Counted from the first letter of the stretch, positions 37,530 through 51,900 are shown. The stretch: 64,000 bases of DNA from Panagrolaimus kolymaensis (GCA_028622995.1 JAJQJQ010000076.1:62001-126000); one strand, 5' to 3'. The notes: generated by a model from the letters alone, not told the origin. Numbers and translations are program-made.

Positions 37530-40500
37530 ATGCAATCAAGCATGTATCCAGCAATGTTCGGCTTTCAAGATGCCAATTTTTTACGTGGAGTCAAGCCGGA
37601 AGACACCCTTCGAGCAGCTCAATGGGCTCCATCTTCCACTGATTTAACAGCCATTAGGTAAATATTTTTTTCTTTAAAATTTTTTTTATTCTCACGGTTT
37701 AAGTTTTTTCCCAAGATTCCCATGAGCTATTTTTTAATTTTATTTAAGATCGGTCATTTACTCCATTCCCCTCCCGGGCATAATTTAGCGCAAATTTATG
37801 TGTCTAATTCTCTCATCGCTTCCTTTCCTTCATGTCAATTCCCCCTGTCCCAAAAGGTCAAAACTTCTTTTTTTTTATTTCCATGTTTTTTTCATAGAAA
37901 AAAAATGGGAGAAATATACCAATCAGCAAGCTAGCATAAAACTAAGGATACATAGTTGCTTCAAAAAGAGAAAATGATAGTCCCAATAGAAAACACCAAA
38001 ATGCTGTTGCAAATTTTTAAAACGGCGGTCATTGATTTTGATCTAAATCCCAATTTCCCAAATGTCTTTCCTTAAACCATTGAATTTTTTTTCTTTTGCG
38101 CCTTTGCTCCTGTTTCTCGCAAATAACATGCAAATAATGTCCCACGATAATACCGAAAAGGAGGAGAAATAAAAAAAATAAAATGAAAAAAACGTATGGA
38201 AAAACACAACAAAACAACGAAAAATGTTTGGGGAATTGCCAACAAGAATGTTCCGGAGCAGCTTTTTTTATACATCTGCCTATCCCAAACGCCGCTCATT
38301 TTGATTAGAGTTTTAGTTAGTAGTATGTGTTTCTTTTGTGCTATTGAAGAATTTTTTAAAATTTTTTTTATTATTTTACCATTTTTCTATGTTTCCCTAG
38401 CATTTTAATTTTATTTATAGTGATCGAAAAAAACCACCTACACTGGATTATCACGCTTTTGTTGCTGCTGATCCAAGGTAGGCATATTTCTCTTCTTTTT
38501 TATTTGCATCAAAAAAACTTCCTTTACTTTTATCAAAATTAACTGTACTTTATTTTTTAGTGCCCAACTTGCTCGAGCTCATTTTGAGCATCCACCACCA
38601 AGCAATTTGCGTAAAAGCAATTTCTTTCATTTTACTGTAAATCTTTATGATCGAGCTAATCAACCAATTGAAATTGAATCCACCAAATTTGCTGGATTTA
38701 TTGAAAATGAAAAAGAAGTTAATGGTGAAAATACTCGAAATGGAATACATTATAAAGTGACTTTAGTTTTTGCTAATGGTAAGTTTATACAAATAAATAT
38801 TTTGTATATGGTAGTAAATCTCCTGGGAGGGTAATCTTTGTCAATTCTCATTAGTACTTTATGAAATATATTTTTTATTTTAAAGTCATGACTTTTAATG
38901 ACGACTTCCGCAATTTTTTTATTTATTTCACACTTTACTCTTTTTTGTTTCCTTATTTTTTCTAAACTAACGTGAAAACTAAAAATCGATGTGCTCATTT
39001 TTATTTTATTTTTCAACGACTGAAAAAAAAAAGAAGCATAAAAGACTACGGTATCCCCAAAGGACTTCGTCTTCTTCTTTCTCTTCCAAATGATGCTAAC
39101 ATACTTTTTTTTCTATAGGCTGCTTTTAAACTAACTGCTTTTTTTGCTTTTCCAATTTTAACTTTCTTTTTTTTTGGGACGAAAAACAGATTGATAGATA
39201 AATTTTAAAAAAATCGTTGTTACAAAAAGCATTAAAAAAATAGTTTTTAAAATTGGCACTTTTCAAGGAAAAAAAAGAGATGAAATGAAACAAATTTATT
39301 AACTTGACTCTCTTTACCCTCTCTATTAATTTCACAAATAGGGTTATCGTCTTAAAAAAAGGAAACAAGCGATAATGTTTATTTACTCTTGTAATGCATT
39401 ACTTTTAAGAACATGGCTAACAAAATAAAAAGTATAATAAAATTATAATCATCTTCCTATAATAATAATACTCTATGTAACTATTGAAAATTGCAACTAG
39501 AAATGCCGAGAAAAAAAATAGAGAGTGGATTAAGGAGGGAATGCGCAAGGAAGCAAGCAATTAAGTTAGGAAATGGAGGACGACGACAAAGTCAAAAGGC
39601 TTTGTTGGTAGACAAAGCTTGAAAACTGATCTTCTTTTTTAAACTGAACCATTTTTTAATGATTTAAATAGTTTGTGTACGATAATAAAAAAAAGTAAAA
39701 AAAGGTTATTTAAAGAATTTTCCTTTTCTAATTTTCTTAATTAAAATGGTTCACCACCATTCTTTTCTTTTTTCTTTTGCTCATTTTAGTCATTAACCTC
39801 GAAGCCGGCTGGTGCTGGTGCATGCATGTATGGAGCTTACAATCGTAAAAATAAGGCAATAAAAAATTGTTGTCACCGAAAGAAAGAAAAAAAACCATTT
39901 CTTTCCGCGCATTTTTTTCTTTTTGTGCCTTTTTTGTTGGGGATAGAAAGAAAAAAAGTGGGAAAATAAAATGTTTCATTTTTCATTCATTCAAAAAAAT
40001 GAAGAAGATCAGCTTGCAGGTGGCATGGCAGCGATGGTGCCAATAGCGCAATTAAACAACAACAACCAAAATAGCGCATGAAACTATTTTTCTCTCGCCC
40101 TTCTTTTTTTTTTATAAAGGAAAATGACGATGATTAAAAGCAAAAAGAAATACAAAAAAAAAGATCAGACTTTTTGGCGCAAAAAAAAACAATGAAAAGA
40201 TATTTATACAGTGAAAACAAAAAAAAGTAGAAAGAAAACAAAAGAAAATAACTAACAATCTCATTACTGCTGTTCCTCAAAATTAATGAAAAAAGTTAAT
40301 TAATAATATAATAAAATTTTATTATTTTGCAGGGATGCGAACCGATCAAGATTTATATGTTCGTCTTGTTGACAGTGTCACCAAAGAGGTATGATATAAT
40401 TTCAGTCAGACATATGGCGACTGGTGTTGATTAAATTTTGCGATAAAAATGTAAAAAATTTGAATTTTATTTTCAGGCAATCGCATATGAAGGACAAGAT

Positions 40501-42780
40501 AAAAATCCTGAAATGTGTCGAGTGCTATTAACTCATGAAGTGATGTGTAGTAGATGTTGTGAAAAGAAAAGTTGTGGAAATCGTAATGAAACTCCCAGTG
40601 ATCCTTCCATTATTGATAAGTAAGAATCTAAACTTTCCGATGTTTTTTATCCAAATAAATTTTTGCTTTTTAGATATTTTTTAAAGTTTTTTCTTAAATG
40701 CAATCAAAATTGTTTGAAAAATGCTGGAAATCCAAGAGATATGAGAAGATTTAGAGTAAGCATTTTTTAAAATTTCTCGAGGTTACTGTACTTTTTCCAT
40801 TGCTTTTTTTAGGTTGTATTATGCCCAACTCCTCGTGTAGATACAACTGTTCTTGCTGAATCTGACAATATGTTTGTACATAATAATTCTAAACATGGAA
40901 GACGAGTCAGACGACCCGATCCAGAAAGTGAGTGAACAACGAGAATGAAAAATTGCATAATTTATTTTATTTCCAAAAAGTTAAAACTAGAGTTAAAAAT
41001 GTCACAAAAAAATTTATTTGAGAAAAACAAAACTCTTTTCCATCGTTTTTCTTTTTTTTTGTACCAGCTGCTAAAAAAGGCTTCTCCTTAAAATAGATGA
41101 GCCATCCGGCAAAAATGTGTAACTACCAACAAACTTTTTTTTGTGAAGCGCAACAACTTGGCACCACAAGAAGAAGAAAAAAAGATAGATAGACAGCGAG
41201 TGAGACTTTTTCTAAAAAAATAAAAATAAAAAAGCGATGACTTTTTATGACACTTCCGGTTATAACAAGCTCAAACAAAACATTGTTCGCGCCTATATAA
41301 CCGTTATTTTTCCTTTTCTTTTGTATAAAAGTATCGCTTCCGTAAAAGTAGTTGCAGCTGCTCCTTTTATATAACTACTACTCCTACTAAGGCATCAAAC
41401 AAGAAGAAGGAAGAGAGGATATCATAATTTTTAATTGCCTCTGACACATCCAATATATATATAAATATAAATAAAAAAAACTGTCCAAGTATGCAAATGA
41501 GTTTGAGTTGAATGCGTTTTTATGTGAGTTAGAAAAAGGAAAGAGTTTTTTCCCTTTAAATTTAAAGCAGATTCATAGAATGGAATGAAATGGCCAAGTT
41601 TTAGATATTGCATTTTGATAAAGAATTTTTTAGCTCTTGCTTGACTTTACTAAAACAAGTTGAAAATAAAATTCTTCTAAAACTAAATCTCCCAAGGGGT
41701 TGTGTTTATATTGAGCAACAAAAAAATATCAACTTATTAACTAACAAAAACTCAGATTAAAACTGACTTTGACTTTCATGTTATTTGACACCTTTTTTAG
41801 TCTTGGGATTAACTTTTTTTAAAGTTAGCTTGAGAAAAAAAGCAAATAATTAAAACACAAAAAAAGCATATTTATACGGTAATTTATTTTTTAGTTACAT
41901 CAGAAAATATTTTAGCTGCAGCTGAAGAAAATGGAGGAGTTCTGCCACCCATTGTCAAAGCTATTTGTCCCAACGATGGTTGGTGTCAAGGTGGTTCAAC
42001 CGCTGTAATAATTGGTGAAAATTTTTGTGATGGAATGAGTGTTACTTTTGGCTCGGTTCCAGTTTACAGTGAAGTAAAAAAATAAAAAAATAATTTGCAT
42101 AAATTGTCAACTTTTAAAATTTTTTTAGGCAGTAACATTAATTTCGGCTCATGCTATTAAAGTTATAGTCCCAGCTAGACAAAATTCTGGAGCTGTTGAA
42201 GTTGCAGTGTCATGGAAAAATAAATCACATTCACGCGTTCACTTTCAATGTCCCACTGTTCGATTTACTTATATCTGTTAGTTAAAAAGCAAAAATAAAA
42301 GTAAATCAAAAATTCTAATTAAAATTTTAAGCCTTAAACGAACCAAATATTGATTATGCTTTTAAACGATTACAAAAGTTATTACCAAAATATCCTAATG
42401 ACCCAGAAAATCTTCCAAAAGAACAAATTTTAAAGCGAGCTGCAGAATTGGCTGAAGCATTGTATAACAGGTATTCCTCATATTTTTTAACACTACTTAA
42501 ACCTAATTTTTTAAGAGGAGCACCCGATCAATTAACAACATATGCAAATGTTTATTCAGCTCAATTTGATTCCGATTATGTTCGAAATCATTCTTCACCT
42601 CGATCAGGTTCAGCTTATCCAACTCCTGGGAGTCAAGGCTTACCACCAGGAATGTATCAAGGAAATTATTCAGCTGTTGGAACTCCAGGCGCTGGATTCT
42701 TAAATACTCCATCTGGTTTTGCTCATTTTAGTAGTGTCAATCCTTTCACAGCTTCCCTCCAAACATTACAAAAATATTAA
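37530..42780 (+). CDS. unc-3: COE/EBF transcription factor
   Basis: Exons 37530-37657, 38421-38477, 38561-38778, 40333-40388, 40477-40619, 40674-40755, 40813-40927, 41895-42073, 42129-42276 and 42332-42780 give 524 aa. UNC-3 is the terminal selector of cholinergic motor neurons in C. elegans. The DNA-binding domain is nearly as in vertebrate [49 protein letters not shown] followed by the zinc COE motif H-x-x-x-C-x-x-C ([20 protein letters not shown]), [20 protein letters not shown], and [13 protein letters not shown]. Then the IPT/TIG domain ([20 protein letters not shown]) and the helix-loop-helix ([34 protein letters not shown]). A 45-nt GT...AG segment (42471-42515) may be an intron; both forms keep frame. 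Introns of 1,554 and 967 nt suggest internal regulatory sequence. Confidence 0.95.
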
Positions 42781-43171
42781 TTTCTGATTAATTGCGTGTC
42801 TTTTTCTAAATATATTTTTTTATTTTGGTTTCGTAAATTAATTTAAGAATTTTAAGCTTATTTTTATATTTAAAACCCGGAAGTTTTTCAACAAAAATTC
42901 AAAAGCTTAAAATTCATTTTTTCTTTGAGAATCCATGTTTTTTTAAATTTCTTTATCTCTTTTTTTTGTCAAATCTCACTTTCCGTCCTTTGTTTATATG
43001 ATCTCAAAAAAACAAAACAGAGTTTTGCAAATAGTTTATTATTTATTATATTACAAAAATATTATAATTTTGGAATGCATAAAAAAAATAAAAAATTAGT
43101 AAAAAAATTGTATTTTTTTAAACACGTTTTAAGCCAAAGAAATTATTATTTTACAAAACTTTAAATAATTA
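42781..43171. other. Intergenic between convergent genes
   Basis: 3' flanks of unc-3 and the matrix-type gene. AT-rich. Nothing coding seen. Confidence 0.5.
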
Positions 43172-46100
43172 TTATCCATTTGCCACAGGGCAACAAATTC
43201 TATACGCTGAATCAGTGGTATAAAAGCAATCAGTTCCATCTGGGCATCGTTTAGGTTCCCAAACTTCGCTCTCACTTCCACATGCAACCACCATATTATT
43301 TGAATCACGAATTGCAAGATCTTTAGTGCAAAAAGTTAAATATTTTTCTTTTTTAGTTATTGGTCGAGGTGGCAAAGTATGATAAAAAGCTCGAGGGTCA
43401 TATGTTGGTGGTTCAGGTTCTTCAACAACATCCTGATATTCAGGAACATAATATTCTCCTGTGTTATGTGATTCAAGTGTCGTAGTTACTGGAGGTGGGG
43501 TAGTTTTAGATTGTGTGGTAGAAGTCTCTGTAGTTGGTGCAGCTTCTGCTTTTGTTGTTGAAGGTTGTTGTTCTGGCACTTCTGGAACTTCTATTACTTC
43601 TTCAGTTGAATTGGTTTCAACCGAGGCAGATTGATCAATTGCATTCATAGGCACCAAAGTTTCAATTTCTTCTAAAAAAATTAACTTTATGCAAACAATA
43701 AATATAAAATAAAATTCTTACGATGATTTTCGTCAACATCATTGTCTTGCTCATTTTGATATTCAGTTGCATCAACTTGAGTTTTACTTATATCTTCTAT
43801 CAATAAATCTAAAAAATTAATTCACTTAATTGCAGGTTTTATAATTATTTAAAACTAACCTTTAGCCTTTTGTATTTCCATTTCTTTATTATTTTCTGGT
43901 TCAAAACTCATAATACCTTCACCATCTTTTAAATCAACTTGTCTGTTTTCTTCTTTAGCTACTGATTGGGGCGATTCTTTTGATTTTGCTGTCAAAATTG
44001 CATCTAATGCAATTTTTTCTTAAAAATTAGATTTATTTTAAAAAACCATAAAAGAAAATATTTACCTGTAAATGATTGACTCGGTGGAATTATTTCATCG
44101 TATTTTTTATATTCTTCGTATGCCTTTCTTCGTGGAATTGGAGCCCGTCGAATTTCTGGGAAATCAAATGGGCTATTATCATTCGAGCGACTTTTAACTG
44201 GAGGCTGTTCTTCATAAACAAATGCGAATTCGGTTGTGGCTTCAGTAGCAAAATCTTCCGTGGTGGTAGTTGGCTCTGGTGGTGATGTTGTTTGTTTCGT
44301 TAGACGATATCTTGGCCTCACCTAAAATATTTTTGTTAAAAATAAAAAAAATCTTTTTCGATACCGAAGGAATAAATCTGTTTTCATAGCTTGTTTCAAA
44401 AGGTGAATTTTTTGTTAGTTCATCAACGTAAGGTTGATCCGCAAAATTTCCCCGAGCGTTAGGAGCAGCTAAATGCGGATTTGGATTATGCTTTCGATAA
44501 CTTTTATAAAAATATGGAATGGGTGTAGTTTGGCGGAAAAGTTCATCATATTCATCAAATTCAATTATTGGTGGGCGATATTCTTCTCGTGGAGGAGAAA
44601 TTCTTGGAAGTTCGAGGGGTTTGGGTCTTGATCGAGTTCTTGATGGCGGTGATGGAAAATTATCGAGGGGTGGCAAAGTAGCAGAAACTTCTTCAAAATA
44701 CTAAAATAATTAATTTTATTTTTGGCAATTTTTAAAAGTAAAAAAATTCGTTTACTTTTGCTGGCGCGCGTCTAGCTTCATTGGATGAACTTGCTGCAGC
44801 CAAAACTTCTTTGGAAGGGCCTTCTTCTACAGATGGCTTTAAAATGATGGGGTTCTTTATATGTTTTTTTACAAATAAAAGCTTTGGATAATCAAAAGCA
44901 TCTTCAATACTTTGTTGTGAGTTATCAATGTATGAGGCGGGAGAAGTGCTGCTAATAGCGGTGTGGTGATTGTGCAAAATAATTTTTGAAGTTGGTGAAA
45001 ATTCTGCTGATAGCTGGGTTGATATCAGCGCTTTGGGAGTTGTTTCAGAAGATGTTGAATCTGCCGTAATTTTTTTTTCGACAGACGTGGAAATAATCGG
45101 AGGCTCTGTGGTTTTTGTGGTTTCATCAGATTTCTCAAAAATATCCTCTTCGAATGACGTCGCATCGATGGGCATTTTAACTGCCACAATTGGCTTTATT
45201 TGAGACTGCTGCTGCTTTAATTTATTATTTCTTACGATAGTCGTTGTTGTTGATTTTGGTGCAATAAGTCTTGGTGCATTAGTAGAAGTTAAAATATGTA
45301 TAAGTGGAAAAGTTGTTAATTTATATTTGGGTGTGTTATCAATATCAAACACATCCTTTTCAAGTGAATCAGGTAGTGGTGGTGTAAAAGTAGTAGGCTG
45401 AGAAAAAAAATTGTTATGTTTCAGATTGTTAAAGGCATAATATTTTAGAAAAATCTCTAAAACTTACTTCAAAATCTTCTTCTTTTTTCATTTCTTCTTG
45501 TTTCATCATTTCTTTAGAAAATTCTTCAGTCGACATTATTTGTTTTGTTTCCGATAATTCATTAAGCATTTCAACACTTTGTTTAAAAAGTACATCAGCC
45601 TTTTCTGGGTCGGTTTCAACTTCAATTTCTCTGAAATATTGTTTTATTTTGTCTATTAAAATGCCAAAATGCAATCTTCTTGATATAAAATGTAACGCTT
45701 TTTTGTGTGTGTAATAAACTACAAAAAGATTAATTATTTAATGCAAAAAATACTATTAAAATTCGTTCAAAGTATTTTTCCGTCCCAAATGTTCATTTTT
45801 TTGTAATTTTTTTTTTCAAGGTCGTTGATTAAAAAACTTAAAACAAAGAACAGTAATTAAACCTATTTTTTAAAATCGCTGCAAAAAATGCTATTTTTCA
45901 AACCTCAATAATTCTTCAGCCATTTTTTCTTGCTTTTCTTTTATTTGTTGTTTCACACCTGCGGCTTTAACTTTGCTAATAATATTTTTTGCAATTTTTC
46001 TTGCTTTTATCATTTCTGCTATAGTTGACATAAGTTCAGCTTCAGCTTCTTCAATATTTTCATAATCTTTTTCAGTTGGAAAAATATTTTCTTCTTTCAT

Positions 46101-47527
46101 GGGTGAAGCTTGAGTTTCGAAGCTGGTGGAAATAATTTGAGGATTAATTTTTGAGGGTTCAGATGAAGGTGAAAGAATTCTTTCTTCAGCTGAGATTTCT
46201 ACGCTTGGTGAGGCGGCTGTTGGCGTGAGATTGATTGATTCAGCTTCAACTGAAGCTGGAGTTGAATCTTCATTTGCGGCGACGACGAAAGCGGTGCTTG
46301 TTGGAAATAATTCAAGCTCTTGATCAGCTTCTTCCCTAACATTTTCTTCTTGCAATTGATCTTTGCTTTCTTCATCAGTGCCACTTTCTCTTAAATCATT
46401 TCCGTTTTCTACTACCGTCTCCGATTCATTTTCTGCAGTTTTTTTAGAAGACGTTCCATTACTTAATTTTGTAGTTTCTAAAAAGTAAAAAGTAAAATTA
46501 GTATCTATTTACTCCACCTAAAAATTTCATCATTTTATTATATGTACATACCTTTAATTTGCTCTTTTACTAGCTTGTTTGAAACTATCGTTGTTGATGG
46601 TTTAAAAGTTGTTGTTTGTTCCATTGTCTTCGTGGTTGTGGTGGTACTTATGGGACGGGCTGTTGTGGTGGTTTTAATGTCATTAAGAATGGCTTCTAAA
46701 AAATAAAATATAATTTCACCCTTTTTTTACTAATCGAATTAACATTCATTTTTAAAAAAGTAGATAAAAAAAGACTCATGATTCACTGACCGATTGCACG
46801 GGGAACGAGATCACAGAATCGAACTTTATATAAATTTTTTTCAACATTTAAAGCATTAATTAATTTTCCATTTAATCTATAAAAGAAGTAAAATTAGTTA
46901 GAAGAATGTGTGAAAAAAATAAATTACTGTATTTCAACTTTTCCATTGTATCCTAATGGTTTACCAAATCGAACATTTTCACAATTTGCTTCATCACGAG
47001 TTCGCAAGCGGCAACACATGGTTTGAATCCTTTAAATATGTCAAATGGCTTTTTTATTAAGGTTTTAAAATTTTTTAGAGCAAACCTTGTGTCAGTTACA
47101 CGCGTAATACCAGCCAGATATTCTCTGGGACCACAAGTATAGCTAACATTTGTATCCATTATTGGGTCAAACATGCTAGTATAATGGCAATCTTCCCGTT
47201 CCAATTCCAAAACTCCTTGAGGTATGCTACTCCAAGGATAAATCTAAAATTGCAACCGATAGGAAAATTTAAAGTAAAACATAGACAAAAAATAGATTTT
47301 AAAACAAAGTAAAAAATTAAAATATAACATACTTCATCGATTTTATTGCAGCTTAAAGCAAATACAGTATCTTGCCTCTTCATTCCTTGTGATTCCACCA
47401 TTTTAATACTCAATCTTTGAGTACCAGAATTTTGTGGGCATTCTATTCGAAAATTATCAAATGGCGAAGAGATTAGTATACAATGACCAAAAATTGGTAG
47501 AATTATTAATATCAATAGTTTTCTCAT
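43172..47527 (-). CDS. Large secreted matrix-type protein: dermatopontin-like N domain, mucin-like middle, Cys-rich end
   Basis: Thirteen in-phase exons (minus strand): 47333-47527, 47086-47243, 46928-47029, 46791-46876, 46552-46695, 45904-46477, 45468-45630, 44756-45397, 44365-44700, 44066-44321, 43860-44018, 43722-43808 and 43172-43671; about 1133 aa. Signal peptide MRKLLILIILPIFGHC. The first 180 residues show a dermatopontin-like pattern of Cys and aromatic positions (FRIECPQ, FALSCN, SYTCGPREYLAGITRV, MCCRLRTRDEANC); that assignment is tentative. The long middle is rich in Thr, Ser, Pro and Glu with TTTT runs, as in glycosylated mucin-like linkers. The last 60 residues hold six Cys (FCTKDL, VVACGS, RCPDGTDCFY, YRICCPV). 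No transmembrane helix. Probably cuticle or extracellular matrix; no orthologue recognised. Confidence 0.72.
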
Positions 47528-48525
47528 TTCAAAATTTGCATTAAATAAATAAAATATATAAATAAAAATCAAAGGTTTCTTTCCAAATGAAAGAAATTGC
47601 TTTTAGGTTTTTTTTTCGACAGAGAAGAAGATAAACGACGAGATTTGAATTTTATTGATTTTCGTTTACTTTTAAAAAAATCACCAAAAAAAGGAAGATG
47701 AGACAACTTTTTTTTTCTGCTTGACTTGCCTGCCTGGATTTCGGTTGATTTCTTTATTTGGGAGATACGCAGCAAGAAGCAAGTATCTCGGTTAGCGGGT
47801 CACATCCATTCTGACTTTGACGCAGTCAGTATAACATCTTCATTTTAATCAGAGCATTTTTCAGGATTGCAGCGTTGCATGCGCAAGGGAAAAAAACTTG
47901 AAAAAATGTTAACAGTCGCTGATATCTTTGAAATCATTAGTTTGGAATGTGGTTTATTTTGAAACCTAACACATAATTATGCTTTTTTTTGTCAAGTTTA
48001 AGCAAAACAAAACAAAATAAATAAGTAAATAAAATTGTTGTCATTCAATCTTTTTTTTAATTTTGTGAATAAAAAAAACATGTGAGTTTTTTAAAATTTT
48101 AGTCTTCCGGTGATAAATGAAAATATTTATTTCATTTTCTTTCATTTTTTTCCAAGTAAAGAAAGTTATTACTTCATGCGATTAGAGAGAAAGAAAAAAG
48201 GTAGTGTTCGGAGAGTACCAAATGACTGATTTTTTATTTTTTTGGAAGAAAAGTAAAGGTAATAATTAATTACTTACTATCTGACGACAACATTTTCTGT
48301 CGATTCAAGGCCCATGTGATCGATCCTTCATTTTTTCATTTTCTTTTTTTGCGGTCGAGCATACCTAAAAAACCCAGCGGTCCATTTCAGTGTCAAAAAG
48401 TTATTTCTCCTCCCTTCCAATATTTTTTATTTCTTCTTTAATTTTTTTTATTTGGCAGAAAAAAGGAAAGTAAATTAATTTTTTTGTTATTTCATGTGGT
48501 TTAAAGATTAGATTATACAACAAAA
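47528..48525. other. Intergenic, divergent promoter region
   Basis: Nearly 1 kb between two divergent genes. Low-complexity A/T tracts; the minus frame 47569-47775 is Lys/Ser/Phe low complexity. No feature supported. Confidence 0.5.
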
Positions 48526-48939
48526 ATGATAAAATTGCTGAGATCAAACTATTTTTTATTTTTATTAATATTATTTCAAATTAATTCCAATAAAATTGTT
48601 AATGCCAATGAATTGCTGGTTGAAACCTTTCAACAGCTAAATATGCGAGATCACGCGTTTCATCAAATGATTATTGGTACTGTAGTTATTGCTGGAATAT
48701 CAGTTTGCATTGTAAATTTTTCTTTTTCTTTGCCACTAAATTTTTACATTTTTTCCAAACTTTTTTAGATAGGTTTTATAATTATTTTTGAATGCTATCA
48801 TAGTTACTGTAATCATAAACCAATTCAATATGAACGTTCATCAAGTCAAGACACATATAATTTTGATGATAAGAGTGTTCATGAACGGACATTAAGTTTT
48901 CATGATATATTTCGGGATGATATTATGGATGCTGCTTGA
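48526..48939 (+). CDS. Small single-pass membrane protein, unknown
   Basis: Exons 48526-48711 and 48769-48939 give 118 aa, in phase across a 57-nt intron. N-terminal signal sequence (NYFLFLLILFQINSN), a short ectodomain (about 25 residues), then a transmembrane helix split by the intron (MIIGTVVIAGISVCI then IGFIIIFECY). The cytoplasmic tail is about 47 residues, Ser/Asp-rich (SSSQDTYNFDD, HDIFRDDIMDAA). It has the layout of a small type I protein. An AATAAA lies about 20 nt after the stop. I do not recognise the family. Confidence 0.65.
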
Positions 48940-51900
48940 CAAACTTTGGCCAAAAAAAAATAAAATAATAAATTGTTATTGTTGGATTTTTATTATTTAA
49001 ACAAAGCTTTAGTGCAGCCAACCCGGGTAAAAAATATGGCCAATAAGAGCAGCGACCTTCTCATTTTCATTCATTTTTATGATTTATCTTACTTTTATTA
49101 TCATCATCGACTTCATTAAAAATTGTGTTCGTTTTATTATTGTTTTTTGTTCCTATATTTTTGTTGTTATTTAATAGTATAAGGAAAGGACGATAAAGCT
49201 AACCTTGATTTGTTTCTACTTAATCAATAGTAAATGACAAAACTCACGAAATTTGTTATAATTTTTTTCAATGGAAAACCCAAAAGTAAAAGTCTTTTAA
49301 ACAAAATCAATATCAAAGTTTAATTGTATGTTAAAACAGTTCCTTTTCAGTTTTAATTTTTCATTTTTCTTATTTTTTTCCATTTTGTTATTAACTTTTC
49401 AAAACCTGCTTTATTTTACCGTCATTTACTTTCAAATCGATCGTTCAAAAAAAACTATCAATTAAAAACACAATTTGCACTTGAAATCTTTATTTTTTTT
49501 TTGTTTTACTGTAATAACGTTGAAAGAGAAAAAATATTGAAAAACAATTTTTCACATGGAAAACGAGAGATAAAAAAATGGACTCCTTTTTTACATCTTT
49601 GGTTTTTTCGCGTTCATTTGATTTTGTCATTAATAAAAGTAAGAAAACTCTTTAAAAAAAGATTTTTTACCGCCCTCGAAATTTTACTTTTTCGTCTTTG
49701 TCCATTAAAATAAATATTTTAAGTTTTCAGTTTTCGTTTGTTCATTACAAAAAAAGACACAATAATAATAAGAAAAACATTTTATAAATAAAAGCATCAT
49801 GATTGTCTCTCAGCCGATCAAAAAGTATCAGCAGCGTAAGCTTTATCAAAACAACCGCTACTTGTTTGCTCTCTTTTCCTTTCACTTTTCTAGATCGCTT
49901 TTGTATGAAGCTTTTATAAAATTGTTATAATCGATCTTTTCTTTCTTTATTTTTTTGAAATAAATTTCAATGTGCTTATTTGAATTTTTTATAAACTTTT
50001 TTATATTTTTTGGTGATAAAAAAGATTAGTTAATTTATTAAAAAAAGGAGCCAGCCAAAAAATTATTTCATTAAAGCTTTATCAGCAAGTTTAACCCTTT
50101 TATAAAAACAGTTTTAACATTTTAAAGTATTAATTTTATAGGCTGGAAAAATAACAGTTAAAAATGTTGTTCCACTGATTATTAAGCCATTATATTCTGA
50201 AGCAAATTATTTAAAAATAATTAAATTAAGTGATTATACTCGAAAATTTATATTCAAATTAAATTTATTGGCCTTTTGCCGAAATTTCTTGTTCGTCCTC
50301 TCCCATCATTGAAATTAGAAACATTAAAAACAATGGAAGAAAAAGCAAGGTGTTGCATAAAAATTAGAGATAAACGAAAGAAATGGGTAAAGGAAAAAAG
50401 GGGTTTTAAAAAAAAGATAATCTTTTGGGACAATTAGATTTTTAATCAACAAAAAAATTGTATTTAACTTTTTACCCTTTTTCAAAATGTTATTGTTTAG
50501 CAATTATAAAAAAGTCTTTAAAATTTGCATTATTTGGTGTAATTTAATTAAGTTTAAAAAAAGAGCCTGAAATGATTAGGAAAAAAAGTGTGACACTGTT
50601 ACTTTCTTTTTATGTGATCAAAAGCAAGCGTTCGATTTATTTTGCAAAAAAATAAAATAAAAATGTTCATTGTGATGATGCACAACAAAATTGAGGGGCC
50701 AACAACGGGAAGAGAAGCAAAGGGAAGGAAGGGAGTTAAAGTCTTCGCCAGTAAGTTCACTTTTAACTTCTGCTGTCGGCGATCGCCGCTGTTGCTTTCA
50801 TCGATAAATATCGTCACCATCGTCGTCGCTAGCTTTGTCGTTCGTTCCTTTTCATTCATTCATTTATTAAACTAACTAACCAACTAACAATTGCGGCGGC
50901 GAGCACATTTGACAATAAATTAATTGTTAGCTTTTTTAAATGACTTTTATTTTTTTAAATCTTTTAACTATTAGGCATTTTTAATATAAAAAGTCTAAAA
51001 ATTTTTAGGCTATGTTAATATTAATTTTGAGGTATATCTTTTAGTTGTGATATATTATTTTTTCTTTGTTTTAACATCTGCTTTTTTAAACAATGTAACT
51101 TGATCTACTTTTTTGCTATATTTTCTAATTCTTTTTGCATATATTCATTTTAATCTTTGTTCCTAAATTTTCTTGCCTGAAAGCGATCTTTTTTTCTAAT
51201 AACTAAAAATTTTGTTCGTCATGACGACTTTCCAAGTATCTAAGTGAAAATTGGAGAGGAAAATAAGAAAAATGACGCATTGTTGCTGCTTTTCAACAAT
51301 ATTAGATAAAATCCAACAACAACAAAAAGATGAAGAAGACAATGTTTTACCAGCTGGGATGTTTTCATTTTTCCTACTTCCAATAACCCGTCAAAAATTC
51401 ACTTTTTTTAAAACTATCTATCGAATGAGTGAGTGCAAAGTTAAAGCTAATTTTTTTCCTTCTTTCTTTAAAACTTCTAGGACCAAAAAATTCCGGTTAT
51501 TTTACCTCGTCGGTTGCAAATAAAAATGGGATAAGTAAATCTCTTCCAAAATGACAGAGTTTAAAGTCACTTAAAACATGCTTTTTTACCTTAATTCTTT
51601 TCTTTCGTTCTTTCTTAATTCAATCAATTTTTTAAACAAAAAATATTTATTTCTCAAATTTTGAAATATCTTTTTGTTTTTTTTATTTGTTGAAAAGTTC
51701 AAATTATTTTTCAGGTGTCATTCTGTGATCTGAGTTTTCTCACTCTCTAAAAAAGATTTGATTTTTTAAGGCCTTTGGGTCACCTGCTATTTATTAGCTG
51801 CAGCTTCTTGCTTTTAACCCCTTATGATATTATTGTTGTGGCCAACAAGCTAGTCAGTCGCCGCCCGTGATATCATCATCATTTTTTTCTCAATCATTTT

